Shown piece by piece: positions 34,615-43,802 of a stretch of DNA of 64,000 bases. Position numbers and translations under genes: made by a program. Below the pieces are notes generated by a model. That model worked only from the letters and a program-made list of their open reading frames with translations, did not search any database and was not told where the DNA came from. This stretch comes from Sellimonas catena (GTDB taxonomy: Bacteria > Bacillota > Clostridia > Lachnospirales > Lachnospiraceae). Location of the stretch: NCBI RefSeq assembly GCF_045063725.1, contig NZ_CP173695.1; one strand, given 5' to 3'. How positions within the stretch are numbered: position 1 is the first letter of the stretch; each line of letters begins with the position of its first letter.

Positions 34615-35502
34615 TCAATTTCCCTCCTTTGAAAGATCGGCTTGAGGGAATAGCCAGAGGTATAAATCCTCAAGGCGCGGTGATATGGTGATCGACCCCT
34701 CAATTTCGGATTTATCAGACAGATACCGTATAGATACTTGGTTGTTATCTTCCCCGCGCTGGTTGATTATTCGCAAGCGCATTTCATACTTGTCTAAATC
34801 TCTGGCCGGAATAGTGCAAGTCCAGACCTTTCCCTCGATCTGCTTCACCAGTTCGTCTGTTGTACCTACATCAACAATTTTTCCATCTTTCATAATCGCA
34901 TTTCGTGTTGCAATATACTCAACGTCAGAAACAATGTGCGTGGAGATCAACACAATACGGTCATGGGAAAACTCGGAAATAAAATTACGAAAGCGTACCC
35001 GTTCTCCGGGGTCAAGTCCTGCGGTCGGTTCATCCATTACTAAAATTTTCGGATCGTTCAACATGGCTTGGGCAATGCCTACACGCCGTTTCATACCGCC
35101 AGATAGTTTTGCTATCTTTTTCCGCTTCACATCCGAAAGCGTAAGAATATCCAGCAGATGATTGATTTTCCTTGATGTTTCCCTTGCCGGAACATCCTTT
35201 AATGCTGCCATATATTCGAGATAGTCTTTGACCGTGAAATCACGAGAATATCCAAAATCCTGCGGCAAAAAGCCAAACAACTCTCGATAGGCTTTCCCCA
35301 TTTCGTGAATGTCTTGGCCATCATAATAAATAGCCCCATTGGTTGGCACCATAATATCAGCAATCATCCGCATGAGAGTTGTTTTCCCTGCTCCGTTTGC
35401 ACCGAGCAGGCCCCAAACTCCACTTGTCAGTGTCAGGCTTACATCATCGACAGCGGTTTTATCTTTGAACCGCTTACTTAAATGCTCAATTTTCAGTTCC
35501 AT
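34615..35502 (-). CDS. ABC transporter ATPase, module C
   Basis: 295 residues from ATG 35502, best spaced from AGGAG. Walker A GANGAGKTT, signature LSGGMKRR, Walker B ILVMDEPTAGLDP, switch His in STHIVSD. Closely resembles the module A ATPase, including the VWTCTIP segment in the C-terminal part. It lies downstream of the VanS-like kinase gene after a gap of 101 bases. Confidence 0.93.
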   Translation of the reverse strand: MELKIEHLSKRFKDKTAVDDVSLTLTSGVWGLLGANGAGKTTLMRMIADIMVPTNGAIYYDGQDIHEMGKAYRELFGFLPQDFGYSRDFTVKDYLEYMAALKDVPARETSRKINHLLDILTLSDVKRKKIAKLSGGMKRRVGIAQAMLNDPKILVMDEPTAGLDPGERVRFRNFISEFSHDRIVLISTHIVSDVEYIATRNAIMKDGKIVDVGTTDELVKQIEGKVWTCTIPARDLDKYEMRLRIINQRGEDNNQVSIRYLSDKSEIEGSITISPRLEDLYLWLFPQADLSKEGN

Positions 35503-35612
35503 AATCATCACTCCTTTTCTTCCTCAAAAGCAGAGCCCCTGTTCAGTATCTATTCTACCGAACAGGGGCTTTGCAATCTCTAATTTTAATGTGGAATACT
35601 CCTAAGAAATTC

Positions 35613-36683
35613 CTAAGATTTGTTTGAAAGAGGCAGCGTTACCGTAAATGTAATTTCTTCCGCTTGGCTCTGTGCCGTGATTTCTCCGCCATGTAGGTTT
35701 ACAATTTCCTTTGCAATCGAAAGACCTAAGCCAGCGCCGCCTGTATCGGATGTTCTGGCTTCATCCAAACGGCTGAATTTATCAAAGATTGTGCTTAATT
35801 GGTCTGCCAGAATAGTTGGCCCATGATTTTTGAAGATCACGACAGCATGATTGCCTTTCTTGCTCGCAGTTATGTTAATTTCAGTGTTTGGATAGCAGTA
35901 AGATGCTGCGTTTCTCAATAAATTGTTGAACACTCTGGCAAGTTTTTCTGGATCACCCGTGACGGTTAAACCATCCTGCATAGATATTTGGGTTGTATTT
36001 CCTTTTTCAGAGAGTGCGGGGTAGAAATCATCAATGACTTGGGATAGTAAGGCATACAGATCAACCGGCAGCTTTTTCACTTGAACGGTATTTGTATGAT
36101 AACGTGTGATTTCAAAGAGTTCATTGATTAAAGTTTCCAATCGCTCCGATTTATCCAGTGCAATCCCGATATATTTTTCTTTCTGTTCCTCCGGCATATC
36201 GGGCGCTTCATTAAGTAGACTCAAATATCCGATTACAGTTGTTAAAGGTGTGCGAATATCGTGGGCCAAATACATCACCAACTCATTCTTCTTTGTTTCC
36301 GCCTCCTTTGCGGCCTGCTGGCTCAAAAGGACAGACATTTTAATCTGGTTCATCTGGCTTTCAACTTCCCGTAGTGGTTCAGACAGTTCAATCGCATGGT
36401 CGTTCTGCTCATAAACAATCTCCGTTGCGCCGATAACCTTGTTCAAGTATTCCCACGGCTTTTTCCAATAGAAATAAAAAATGCCTACAAAGCCAAAGAT
36501 AAGATAAAGGGCAAAGATTACATCCAGCCGCTCTAAAATCCATGTGCTAATGGGCGACGGAAATAATGCTAAAACATAATCAGAAAGCAACATAACGACA
36601 AAACCAATTACCGTATATAAGGACAGAAGCAGGAACAGCCGCAACCGAAGCCGTTTTTCTATGGAATAGCAGTTATTCTTCAA
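35613..36683 (-). CDS. VanS-like sensor histidine kinase, module C
   Basis: 356 residues. Two membrane helices (about 14-36 and 53-73) with a short loop; H-box YLAHDIRTPLTTVIGYLSLL, N-box NNLLRNAASY and G-box GGAGLGLSIAKEIV. The H-box and the following LNEAPDMPEEQKEKY segment closely follow VanS kinases of glycopeptide resistance. No van ligase genes are present, so it probably senses another envelope signal and controls the ABC genes next to it. Confidence 0.93.
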   Translation of the reverse strand: MKNNCYSIEKRLRLRLFLLLSLYTVIGFVVMLLSDYVLALFPSPISTWILERLDVIFALYLIFGFVGIFYFYWKKPWEYLNKVIGATEIVYEQNDHAIELSEPLREVESQMNQIKMSVLLSQQAAKEAETKKNELVMYLAHDIRTPLTTVIGYLSLLNEAPDMPEEQKEKYIGIALDKSERLETLINELFEITRYHTNTVQVKKLPVDLYALLSQVIDDFYPALSEKGNTTQISMQDGLTVTGDPEKLARVFNNLLRNAASYCYPNTEINITASKKGNHAVVIFKNHGPTILADQLSTIFDKFSRLDEARTSDTGGAGLGLSIAKEIVNLHGGEITAQSQAEEITFTVTLPLSNKS

Positions 36684-36698
36684 TGCTTTTCACCTCCA

Positions 36699-37217
36699 TT
36701 AGTTTGCCGCAAGCAAGAGCAGCAGTCCTCCACCAACTATTACTGTTACAATCGCGGCTGAAATAATAATTACTTGGTCTACCCGTTTTTTGTTCCGAAA
36801 CAGTCTGATTGCCGCTTTATATAGAATAATACCGAATAGACCGCCACAAATATTTGTAATGAGGTCTGTAATATCTGACCGGCCAATCGCTAAGACATAC
36901 TGGCAGATTTCCAGTAGCAAACTTACCACGGAAATCAAAAGCAATTTCACGCCAAACCGACTTTTAGGAAGTAATAAACACAGATATATTCCAAAGGGCA
37001 TAAAGATCAACACATTCTGTAAAACTTCTGTTGCGTGAAAAGTAACCTCATGCTCATAATAAAATGGAATTAGATTGATTTCCCTTACTCGATCTAAGTC
37101 GATGATAGAAAATTGCAGCTTAAATAAGATAATCCATATCAAGAGTGCCAGATATAATAAAAATAGAATTGGCACAGTATAATTTATCTTTTCTTTTTTC
37201 TTCATTTCAATCTCCAA
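36699..37217 (-). CDS. vanZ: VanZ-family membrane protein
   Basis: 172 residues with four or five hydrophobic segments. NLIPFYY near residue 46 and the SLLLEICQYVLAIGRSDITDLITNICGGLFG block are hallmarks of VanZ-like proteins. VanZ confers low-level teicoplanin resistance in some enterococci by an unknown mechanism; family members are common without vanHAX. It lies between the response regulator and kinase genes, probably in one operon. The symbol denotes the family, not proven function. Confidence 0.85.
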   Translation of the reverse strand: MEIEMKKKEKINYTVPILFLLYLALLIWIILFKLQFSIIDLDRVREINLIPFYYEHEVTFHATEVLQNVLIFMPFGIYLCLLLPKSRFGVKLLLISVVSLLLEICQYVLAIGRSDITDLITNICGGLFGIILYKAAIRLFRNKKRVDQVIIISAAIVTVIVGGGLLLLLAAN

Positions 37218-37228
37218 TCACGGGCGGG

Positions 37229-37924
37229 CTATATCTTATATCCAACACCCCATATCGTTTTAATGTATTGTGGTTTCTCTGTCGTGTCCTGCAATTTTTC
37301 TCTTAAATGCCGGACATGGACAGTGATTGTGCTGCTGTTTTTGCTGTAATATTCGTCTTTCCATACCAGATGAAACAAATCTTCAAGAGTGACAACAGTT
37401 CCTTGTCTTTCGAGCAAAATACGTAAAATAGAAAATTCCGTCGGGGTCAAAGATATAGGTGTCCCATTCAATTCACACTCATACGTTTGCGTGTCAAGCA
37501 TTAGCTTTTTGTATGTGAGTTTGGGTGTAGAATGTTTCTCAATCTGTACTGGCGTGTATTTTTTATATCTTCGCAACTGGGCTTTCACTCTTGCAATCAA
37601 TTCAAGCGGGCGAAAAGGTTTTGTTACATAATCGTCCGCTCCCAAAGTCAGACCTGTAATTTTATCTGTTTCCTCATCCTTTGCCGTCAACATAATAATG
37701 GGGTAGGTATATTTCTCCCGTATTTTCTGACAAAGAGAAAAGCCGTTAATGTCCGGCAGCATTATGTCAAGAATAGCCAAATCTATTTCTTGATTTTCAA
37801 TGCACTCTAAGGCTTCTTTTGCCGAATAATATTTATAAACATCATAGTTTTCATTTCGCAGATAGACTTCTAATAAATCTGCAATATCGCGTTCATCGTC
37901 TACAACTAAGACTTTTTCAGCCAT
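37229..37924 (-). CDS. VanR-like response regulator, module C
   Basis: 231 residues. Receiver with DLAILDIMLPDINGF (phospho-Asp), switch Thr in IMLTAKDEE and Lys in YVTKPFRP, then a winged-helix effector ending YIKTIWGVGYKI. Resemblance to VanR is strong through the receiver and linker (ELIARVKAQLRRYKKY). It is the first gene of module C. The stand-alone winged-helix paralogues have the same final block, so they may derive from a VanR-like effector domain. Confidence 0.94.
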   Translation of the reverse strand: MAEKVLVVDDERDIADLLEVYLRNENYDVYKYYSAKEALECIENQEIDLAILDIMLPDINGFSLCQKIREKYTYPIIMLTAKDEETDKITGLTLGADDYVTKPFRPLELIARVKAQLRRYKKYTPVQIEKHSTPKLTYKKLMLDTQTYECELNGTPISLTPTEFSILRILLERQGTVVTLEDLFHLVWKDEYYSKNSSTITVHVRHLREKLQDTTEKPQYIKTIWGVGYKI

Positions 37925-38055
37925 CTAATCCATTCCTCTCACAAAGTATAACTCTTTTATAGCATACCAATTTTCTCCCCTAAAATCCCAATGAATCACA
38001 TCAGATTTTATTAAGATTTTCATAAGACCGTGAACATAGTTTTATTTACGCTTCA

Positions 38056-38637
38056 CTAAAACAACCGCATCTGCTCATACTCTGCGTGCGCCTCTAACAG
38101 CACCGGCGTCTTATGCAGCAAATATTCTGTCGCCCCGTCATCCAGCACCCAGTCTTTCAGCTCCTCCGGCTCCAAGATCAGAGGCATCCGGTTATGGACC
38201 GGCGCCACGGAAGAGTTTGCCTCTGTTGTAATGATTACGAACCTTTCCTGATCCTCATACCAGTTATAGCACCCTGCCATGAAAAGAACCGGTGCGTCCT
38301 TCCTCTCGTATGAAAATTTCTCCTTGCTTTTATTCCACTCATAAAAGCCTTTAGCCGGAATGATGCAGCGCCTGTGCTGCACACTGTCCTGGAAGGTTCT
38401 GCGCTCCAGGACGCTTTCTGCCCTTGCATTGATTAGCAGTTTTCCTTTCTCAAACCCTGGAAAGCCCCATTTCATCTGTTCTGCAGCCAGATGATTTCCC
38501 TCCCCCTTTAGGATCATAGCATTTTGCGAAGGGAAGACATCCCCGGTGCGCTCTATCTGCAGTTTCCTATCCAGATCCCGCACCAGCTTCTCAATTTCCC
38601 TGGCAGTTTCGTCATCTACATAATACCTTCCGCACAT
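38056..38637 (-). CDS. SRAP/HMCES-type abasic-site protein (YedK family)
   Basis: 193 residues. Starts MCGRYY, giving the catalytic Cys2 after Met removal; further conserved elements are NARAES, the RRCIIPAKGFYEW segment and PVHNRMP with the active-site His. SRAP proteins form a stable thiazolidine crosslink with abasic sites in single-stranded DNA and shield them from breakage. It is the last gene of a three-gene minus-strand SOS operon whose LexA box lies at 40297. Protection of single-stranded transfer DNA is a plausible role. Confidence 0.92.
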   Translation of the reverse strand: MCGRYYVDDETAREIEKLVRDLDRKLQIERTGDVFPSQNAMILKGEGNHLAAEQMKWGFPGFEKGKLLINARAESVLERRTFQDSVQHRRCIIPAKGFYEWNKSKEKFSYERKDAPVLFMAGCYNWYEDQERFVIITTEANSSVAPVHNRMPLILEPEELKDWVLDDGATEYLLHKTPVLLEAHAEYEQMRLF

Positions 38638-38664
38638 CGGTTTTTTCTCCTTTCGCCTGCAGGC

Positions 38665-38982
38665 CTATATTCCTTCCCAACTGATCTTCCAGCAATTTTC
38701 CTCAAGATAATAATACAGCCGGAATAGATACTCTTGATTTCCCAGAACTGTACTGCACCGGTATTCCTGGATGGGGATGCCGCAGTAGTATTTCTTTTCC
38801 TGTGTCAGTACATGGATCTGACTGATCGTATGAAGCAGACCTTCATCATCCTGGTACTTGACCAATTTTGGCATGACGGATCCGGTGCTGGTAAACCAGA
38901 CACCGCAGGCAATCTTTTCTAAATCCCTTTTCAGCTCCCCTTCATCGGGATTTTGTGTATTTGTACCTATCCCCATACTCAT
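38665..38982 (-). CDS. Small protein between Pol IV-like and SRAP genes
   Basis: 105 residues from ATG 38982, behind GAGGTGAAG. Contains DLEKIACGVWFTSTGSVMPKLVKYQDDEG and a Tyr-rich C-terminal half (FRLYYYLEENCWKISWEGI). No known domain. Spacing of 12 and 27 bases to its neighbours places it in the SOS operon, so a translesion or repair accessory role is likely, though unproven. Confidence 0.65.
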   Translation of the reverse strand: MSMGIGTNTQNPDEGELKRDLEKIACGVWFTSTGSVMPKLVKYQDDEGLLHTISQIHVLTQEKKYYCGIPIQEYRCSTVLGNQEYLFRLYYYLEENCWKISWEGI

Positions 38983-38994
38983 ACTTCTTCACCT

Positions 38995-40269
38995 CTAGTT
39001 TACCCTGACTTTCTTATAATCAACAGTCCTTTTTTCTCTTGAAATTCCTCCGCTCATGTGGTCAATAGGACTCCCTACAAATGCCGCCCGCTTCACGGAA
39101 TCAATCCCGTACCGTCCACGGATCCGGTCCACCGCAGCATCCATTTTCTCCAGCTTTTCATAGTCCGTTGCATCAAACATATCAAGCTGTCGCATATTAA
39201 AACCGTCCTTTACCCGGCTGCTGTGGATTCCAAGGTGCCGGATCGGCGAGCCGTCCCAAAGCTCATCGAAAAGCTGGCAGGCACAGCGATGGATCTCAAT
39301 GGTAATGTTTGTAGCGTTCTGTAAAGTCATCTGATGGCTGGCATAGCTTAAATCGTAAGTTTTGATCCCCACGGCAATTACTTCCGCCCGCACCTTTGCT
39401 GCCCGCAGTCTGGTTCCCACCGTTTCAGCCAGTGCAAGCAGCACCAGCTTCGCAGTGGACGCATCCGTTACATCAAAGGCAATGGTGGTGGAGTTCCCGT
39501 ATCCTTTATTGGCCGGGGCTTCCGACTGTACCACGGACACATCCATCCCGTTGGCAAAGGCCCAGATGACTTCTCCATGTTTCTTCAGATGCACTTTCAG
39601 CAGATGTGGATCTGCATGGGCCAGTTCCCCTATGGTATGGATCCCCAGGTTAAACAGCTTTTTGGCAGTCGCCCTACCCACAAAAAACAGATCACTCACC
39701 GGAAGCGGCCACATTTTATCTTCAATCTCATTATGCCACAGCGTATGCACCCGGTCCGGCTTCTGGAAATCTGATGCCATCTTGGCCAACAGCTTGTTCT
39801 CCGAGATCCCGATATTGACGGTAAATCCCAGCGTATCCCGGATTTGATCTTTCATCCTATATGCTGCCGTCACCGCATCGCCCCAGAGTCCTTCCGTACC
39901 TGTCATATCCACAAATGCTTCGTCTATCGAGTATTGCTCTACGGTTGGAGAATACCGGCGCAGGATATCCATAAATGCCTTGGAGCACTTTTCATATAGC
40001 CCATAGTTAGGCGGAACCAGGATCAACTCCGGACATTTCTGTTTCGCCTCCAGAATAGTTTCTCCCGTTTTTATATGGAACTTTTTGGCCGGAATAGATT
40101 TGGCCAGAATAATCCCGTGCCGCATTGCCATATCACCGCCAACAGCAGACACCTTTTCCCGCAGATCCTCCTTCCCACCTAAATGGTGGAGGCGGTAAAC
40201 AGCTTCCCAGCTCAGAAATGCGGAATTTACATCAATATGAAAAATAACGTTTCTTCTTTCCAAACTCAT
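38995..40269 (-). CDS. Y-family DNA polymerase (Pol IV/UmuC-like)
   Basis: 424 residues. Catalytic motifs: HIDVNSAFLS near residue 11 (first metal-binding Asp) and YSIDEAFVDM near 113 (Asp-Glu). A helix-hairpin-helix thumb and a little-finger domain follow. The family carries out translesion synthesis. A perfect AGGAGG precedes ATG 40269, and a LexA box lies 28 bases upstream, so it should be induced by DNA damage. Element-borne copies can tolerate damage during single-strand transfer. Confidence 0.93.
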   Translation of the reverse strand: MSLERRNVIFHIDVNSAFLSWEAVYRLHHLGGKEDLREKVSAVGGDMAMRHGIILAKSIPAKKFHIKTGETILEAKQKCPELILVPPNYGLYEKCSKAFMDILRRYSPTVEQYSIDEAFVDMTGTEGLWGDAVTAAYRMKDQIRDTLGFTVNIGISENKLLAKMASDFQKPDRVHTLWHNEIEDKMWPLPVSDLFFVGRATAKKLFNLGIHTIGELAHADPHLLKVHLKKHGEVIWAFANGMDVSVVQSEAPANKGYGNSTTIAFDVTDASTAKLVLLALAETVGTRLRAAKVRAEVIAVGIKTYDLSYASHQMTLQNATNITIEIHRCACQLFDELWDGSPIRHLGIHSSRVKDGFNMRQLDMFDATDYEKLEKMDAAVDRIRGRYGIDSVKRAAFVGSPIDHMSGGISREKRTVDYKKVRVN

Positions 40270-40296
40270 GTTCGCCTCCTTTTTCTCTTATTATGG

Positions 40297-40310
40297 CGAA
40301 CATACGTTCT
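40297..40310 (-). promoter_or_regulatory. LexA/DinR box (SOS operator)
   Basis: CGAACATACGTTCT contains the perfect GAAC-N4-GTTC core of Firmicute LexA operators at 40298-40309. It sits 28 bases upstream of the polymerase start. Expected to place the polymerase, small protein and SRAP genes under host LexA control. Confidence 0.9.
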
Positions 40311-40403
40311 TTCGTCAAGAGGATTTTTCTGTCAAAACCTGACGTACAAAGGGGTGCTGCTTATTTGTTATGCTATATATAGGTGTGTAAAGCTATTTTT
40401 TAT

Positions 40404-40605
40404 TTGACCACCACTATATCTAGTGTTATACTAAATTTGTACCATATATTTTGTGTCTATCCGGAAAGGATTTATCACACGCTGTTTAGGTTTGTAATCA
40501 ATCAGAGGGATACTCTGCCATCAGGCAGTACCTTCTGGCTTTTTTTATTTTGCAGAGAACTGCACGCTGTCAGAGAATGAACATTTTGCGTCATTCTCTT
40601 TTTTT
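40404..40605 (+). promoter_or_regulatory. Leader 2: promoter, hairpin and two tandem terminators before the ligase gene
   Basis: The -35 is TTGACC (40404-40409) and the -10 TATACT (40427-40432), with a 17-base spacer. A hairpin with ATCC/GGAT follows inside TGTG/CACA, then GCTGTTTAGG. Terminator 1 is a GCCA..AGG/CCT..TGGC stem with a T7 tail near 40537-40547. Terminator 2 is GAGAATGA (40573-40580) with TCATTCTC (40591-40598) and T7. Two intrinsic terminators upstream of the first gene imply conditional read-through. Confidence 0.78.
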
Positions 40606-40681
40606 ATGCCTGAACATGGGAAAGGAGGGTTGTTTTTCAATGCTCCGGATGGACATGGAAACAGAAAGGAGAAACAGAACA

Positions 40682-42679
40682 ATGAATACAGCAGACAAGA
40701 TCAAGGAACTGGTTCAGACGCTCAACCGGCACCGGCACGCCTACTATAACCTGAACACACCGGAAATCTCCGATGCGGAGTATGACCGGATGTATGACCA
40801 ACTGAAAAAGCTGGAGAAGGAAACAGGGATCATCTACTCCAATTCCCCAACCCAGACCGTAGGCTACCCACCCGTCAGCGAACTGGAGAAAGTACCACAT
40901 CCCCATCCGCTTCTGTCCTTGGATAAGACAAAGCAGGTGGAAGATTTATGCCGTTTTTGTGGCGATCACGCAGCTTTGCTTATGCTGAAGCTGGATGGCC
41001 TTACGGTAAAACTCACCTACGAAAACGGCAGACTGGCAGAGGCATCCACACGGGGAGACGGGGAAATCGGGGAAGATATCACCCATAACATTCCCGCCTT
41101 TGAGAATGTACCACTCGCTATCTCTTATAAAGAGCGGCTGGTTGTCACCGGGGAAGCCTTCATACACAGAAAGGATTTTGAACGGCTGAATACCACACTC
41201 CGGGACAAGAACGGGGAACCTTATAAAAACGCCCGGAACCTGGCTGCCGGATCTGTGCGGAGCCTGGATCCGGAGAACTGTAAAGGCCGCTGGGTCACCT
41301 TCCTTCCCTTCAACGTACTGGAAGGACTGGACGAGGGAGAAAACAGCAATAGCCGGGAGGAACGCCTGTACCAGTTATCCAAACTGGGGTTTGGCTCCTG
41401 CCCGTATATTCCCCTCAATCCGGATCAGATTTCGCCGGAATATCTGCAGCTGCGGATCCAAGATCTGAAGGAGAAAGCAGAAGCACTGGATCTTCCCATT
41501 GACGGGATGGTACTGATTTTCGATGACCTGGCATATTCCGCAAGCTGCGGAAGGACCGGGCATCACTACAAGGACGGGCTTGCCTACAAATTCGAGGATG
41601 AAACCTACGAGACTATCCTTCGGAGTATTGAATGGACGCCTTCCCGCTTCGGGGAACTGGCACCTGTGGCAGTCTTTGACACAGTGGAGATTGACGGCTG
41701 CTCCGTATCCAGAGCCACGCTTCATAACCTCACCTTTATCCGGGAACTGGAGCTGGTGCCGGGATGCCGTATCCTGGTATCCAAACGGAACATGATCATT
41801 CCCCATGTAGAGGAGAACCTGGACCGTGGACACTATCTGGATGCAGCACCTGCTATCTGCCCGTGCTGCGGCGCTCCGACAGAACTCCATCGAAAAAAAG
41901 GAGAAAAAGGACGGATCATTGAAACCGTACACTGCAGCAATCCATCCTGTGAAAGCCAGCAGTTGAAAAAATTCGTCCATTTCGTATGCCGGAAAGCCAT
42001 GAATATTGAAGGTTTAAGTGAGTCTACCCTGGAGAAATTTTTAAACCTGGGATACCTTCAGACCTTCCATGACATCTACCATCTGGATCAGCACCGGGAA
42101 GAGATCATCCGGCTGGAAGGGTTCGGGGAGAAATCCTTCGACCGGCTCTGGAACGCAATCCAGGCCAGCCGCAACACCACCTTTGTCCGCTATCTGGTCA
42201 GCATGGATATTCCCATGGTAGGCCGTACAAAAAGCCGGGTATTGGATACCGTATTCTCCGGTAGTCTGGATGCCTTCCGGGCGGCTGCCACCGATGACTA
42301 TGATTTCACACAGTTAGAGGATTTTGGCGCCACACTGAACCGGAACATTCACGACTGGTTTACGGATGAAGAAAATCTGATGCTCTGGGACACGTTACAG
42401 AAAGAATTTACATTTGAAGAAAGAAAGGAAGAAACCACTATGGCAAAAAATACTGAATTTGCAGGAAAGACTATCGTAGCAACCGGAAAGCTGGAAAACT
42501 TTACCCGCTCAGAGATCAACGACCAGATCCTGGCGCTTGGCGCAAAGCCGGGCAGCTCGGTATCCAAAAAGACCGACTACCTGATCTGCGGGGAAAAAGC
42601 TGGCAGTAAGCTGGCCAAAGCCCAGGCTCTTGGCGTCACGATCCTGTCAGAAGCAGAGTTTTTAGCAATGATTGCATAA
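40682..42679 (+). CDS. ligA: NAD+-dependent DNA ligase
   Basis: 665 residues from ATG 40682 behind GAAAGGAG. Domain Ia with the HAYYNLNTPEISDAEYD signature, adenylation motif KLDGLT near residue 102, OB fold, a four-Cys zinc finger (CPCC near 393 and CSNPSC), HhH region (LEGFGEKSFDRLWNAI) and a C-terminal BRCT domain (about 590-665). It seals nicks using NAD+. An element-borne ligase could close transferred or replicated ICE DNA. An internal ATG at 42440 with AAAGGAAG upstream might also make a separate BRCT protein. First gene after leader 2. Confidence 0.95.
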   Translation: MNTADKIKELVQTLNRHRHAYYNLNTPEISDAEYDRMYDQLKKLEKETGIIYSNSPTQTVGYPPVSELEKVPHPHPLLSLDKTKQVEDLCRFCGDHAALLMLKLDGLTVKLTYENGRLAEASTRGDGEIGEDITHNIPAFENVPLAISYKERLVVTGEAFIHRKDFERLNTTLRDKNGEPYKNARNLAAGSVRSLDPENCKGRWVTFLPFNVLEGLDEGENSNSREERLYQLSKLGFGSCPYIPLNPDQISPEYLQLRIQDLKEKAEALDLPIDGMVLIFDDLAYSASCGRTGHHYKDGLAYKFEDETYETILRSIEWTPSRFGELAPVAVFDTVEIDGCSVSRATLHNLTFIRELELVPGCRILVSKRNMIIPHVEENLDRGHYLDAAPAICPCCGAPTELHRKKGEKGRIIETVHCSNPSCESQQLKKFVHFVCRKAMNIEGLSESTLEKFLNLGYLQTFHDIYHLDQHREEIIRLEGFGEKSFDRLWNAIQASRNTTFVRYLVSMDIPMVGRTKSRVLDTVFSGSLDAFRAAATDDYDFTQLEDFGATLNRNIHDWFTDEENLMLWDTLQKEFTFEERKEETTMAKNTEFAGKTIVATGKLENFTRSEINDQILALGAKPGSSVSKKTDYLICGEKAGSKLAKAQALGVTILSEAEFLAMIA

Positions 42680-42780
42680 GATTGTACATGATCCACTTGG
42701 GAAAGCTGCCTGACAAGCAGCTTCTCCAAAAATTACCTGTCTGGCAGTATGGAAAGGGCAGATACGCTTGTTTTTTTGCG

Positions 42781-42809
42781 TTGAACATCCCGTTTCCTTT
42801 GGGTATAAT
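42781..42809 (+). promoter_or_regulatory. Strong sigma-A promoter before the DUF3990 gene
   Basis: TTGAAC (42781-42786), 17-base spacer, perfect TATAAT (42804-42809). Transcription would begin near 42816, just before GGAGG (42820-42824), giving a very short leader. Confidence 0.8.
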
Positions 42810-42829
42810 AGAGGCAAATGGAGGCAATG

Positions 42830-43525
42830 ATGAGTATGAGTATTCAATCCGATGTGGAAATCTTATCTGTACAAGCAGTCGAGTATTACGCACAAAAGCA
42901 TCATCTGTCTGAAGGGGACGTCTTTGATCTCTTCTGTAAGCATCAGGTTTTTGAAAAAATCCTGATACAGCACGAAACGCTTCATCAGTTAGATATGGAA
43001 GAGACTTTTCAATATGTGGAGGAAATCATCAAAGAAAATGCTCCGGAACTGGTGCTTTACCACGGTTCCAACATCGCATTTGATGAGATTGACCTGGGAA
43101 AATCCCATAACCGCCGTGACTTTGGCCGGGGATTTTACTGTACCGTCTTGGAAAGCCAGGCGGAGGAATGGGCCAAACGTCTTTATCTGCGCTCCCACAA
43201 AGGCGGCAGATATGTTTACCGTTACCTGTTCCGCCAGACAGAGGACCTGAAGATCAAGCACTTTGCTGCTCTGGATCAGGAGTGGCTGGAGTTTATCAAA
43301 GAAAACCGCACGAAAGGCGGCATCCAGCACGCTTATGATGTGGTGGTAGGGCCTGTTGCAGATGACAATACAATGGAGACTGTGCAATTATACCTGTCAG
43401 GTATTTTAAAAGCCGAGGAAGCAGTGGAAAGGCTTCGCTATAATAAAGTCAACAACCAGGTGTCTTTCCATACGCCCCTTGCCCTGGAACACCTGACACT
43501 GGAATCCCGAAGGGAGGTTTCGTAA
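42830..43525 (+). CDS. DUF3791-DUF3990 fusion, ADP-ribosyltransferase-like
   Basis: 231 residues from ATG 42830, chosen from GGAGG spacing; in-frame ATGs at 42818 and 42836 are possible. Residues 5-65 resemble DUF3791 (YYAQKHHLSEGDVFDLFCKHQVF). The rest resembles DUF3990: LVLYHGSN, DFGRGFYCT, AEEWAKR and a late NNQVSFHT. DUF3990 has an ART-like fold, with the His of YHG and the Tyr of GFYC matching an H-Y-type active site. It may use NAD+ to modify a macromolecule. NADAR and macrodomain genes downstream support an ADP-ribose theme. Whether it is a toxin is inference. Confidence 0.8.
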   Translation: MSMSIQSDVEILSVQAVEYYAQKHHLSEGDVFDLFCKHQVFEKILIQHETLHQLDMEETFQYVEEIIKENAPELVLYHGSNIAFDEIDLGKSHNRRDFGRGFYCTVLESQAEEWAKRLYLRSHKGGRYVYRYLFRQTEDLKIKHFAALDQEWLEFIKENRTKGGIQHAYDVVVGPVADDNTMETVQLYLSGILKAEEAVERLRYNKVNNQVSFHTPLALEHLTLESRREVS

Positions 43526-43528
43526 ACT

Positions 43529-43777
43529 ATGGAAGGAAAATATTTTTTTAATAACAAAGATATCACGATGAACCTGTGTATCCAGATCCGGGATGTGATC
43601 GACATCATCAAGGAACGGAGCCATCTTTCTTTCCAGGATGCCGCCGGAGCCTTTTACCATTCTAAGACGTATCAGGCTCTGCAGAATACCGAGAATACGC
43701 TTTGGGCGGAGTCAGCGGGCTATATCGCAGACCGGTTCTACGAAGAACAGGAACAAAAAGAATTACAGACAAACTGA
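43529..43777 (+). CDS. Small partner protein, possibly DUF3791-like
   Basis: 82 residues, 3 bases after the DUF3990 stop, with a GGGAGG-type RBS inside that gene. Short helical protein (CIQIRDVIDIIKERSHLSFQDAAGAFYHSKTYQAL). Similar small genes accompany DUF3990 genes in Clostridia and may act as antitoxins or adaptors. The family call is uncertain. Confidence 0.6.
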   Translation: MEGKYFFNNKDITMNLCIQIRDVIDIIKERSHLSFQDAAGAFYHSKTYQALQNTENTLWAESAGYIADRFYEEQEQKELQTN

Positions 43778-43802
43778 AGATTTAAGCACTTTGTTTAAGA
43801 AG

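Noticed and set aside
32788..37924. Glycopeptide resistance cluster
   Set aside because: No vanH, ligase or vanX gene is present; only regulators and VanZ-like protein.
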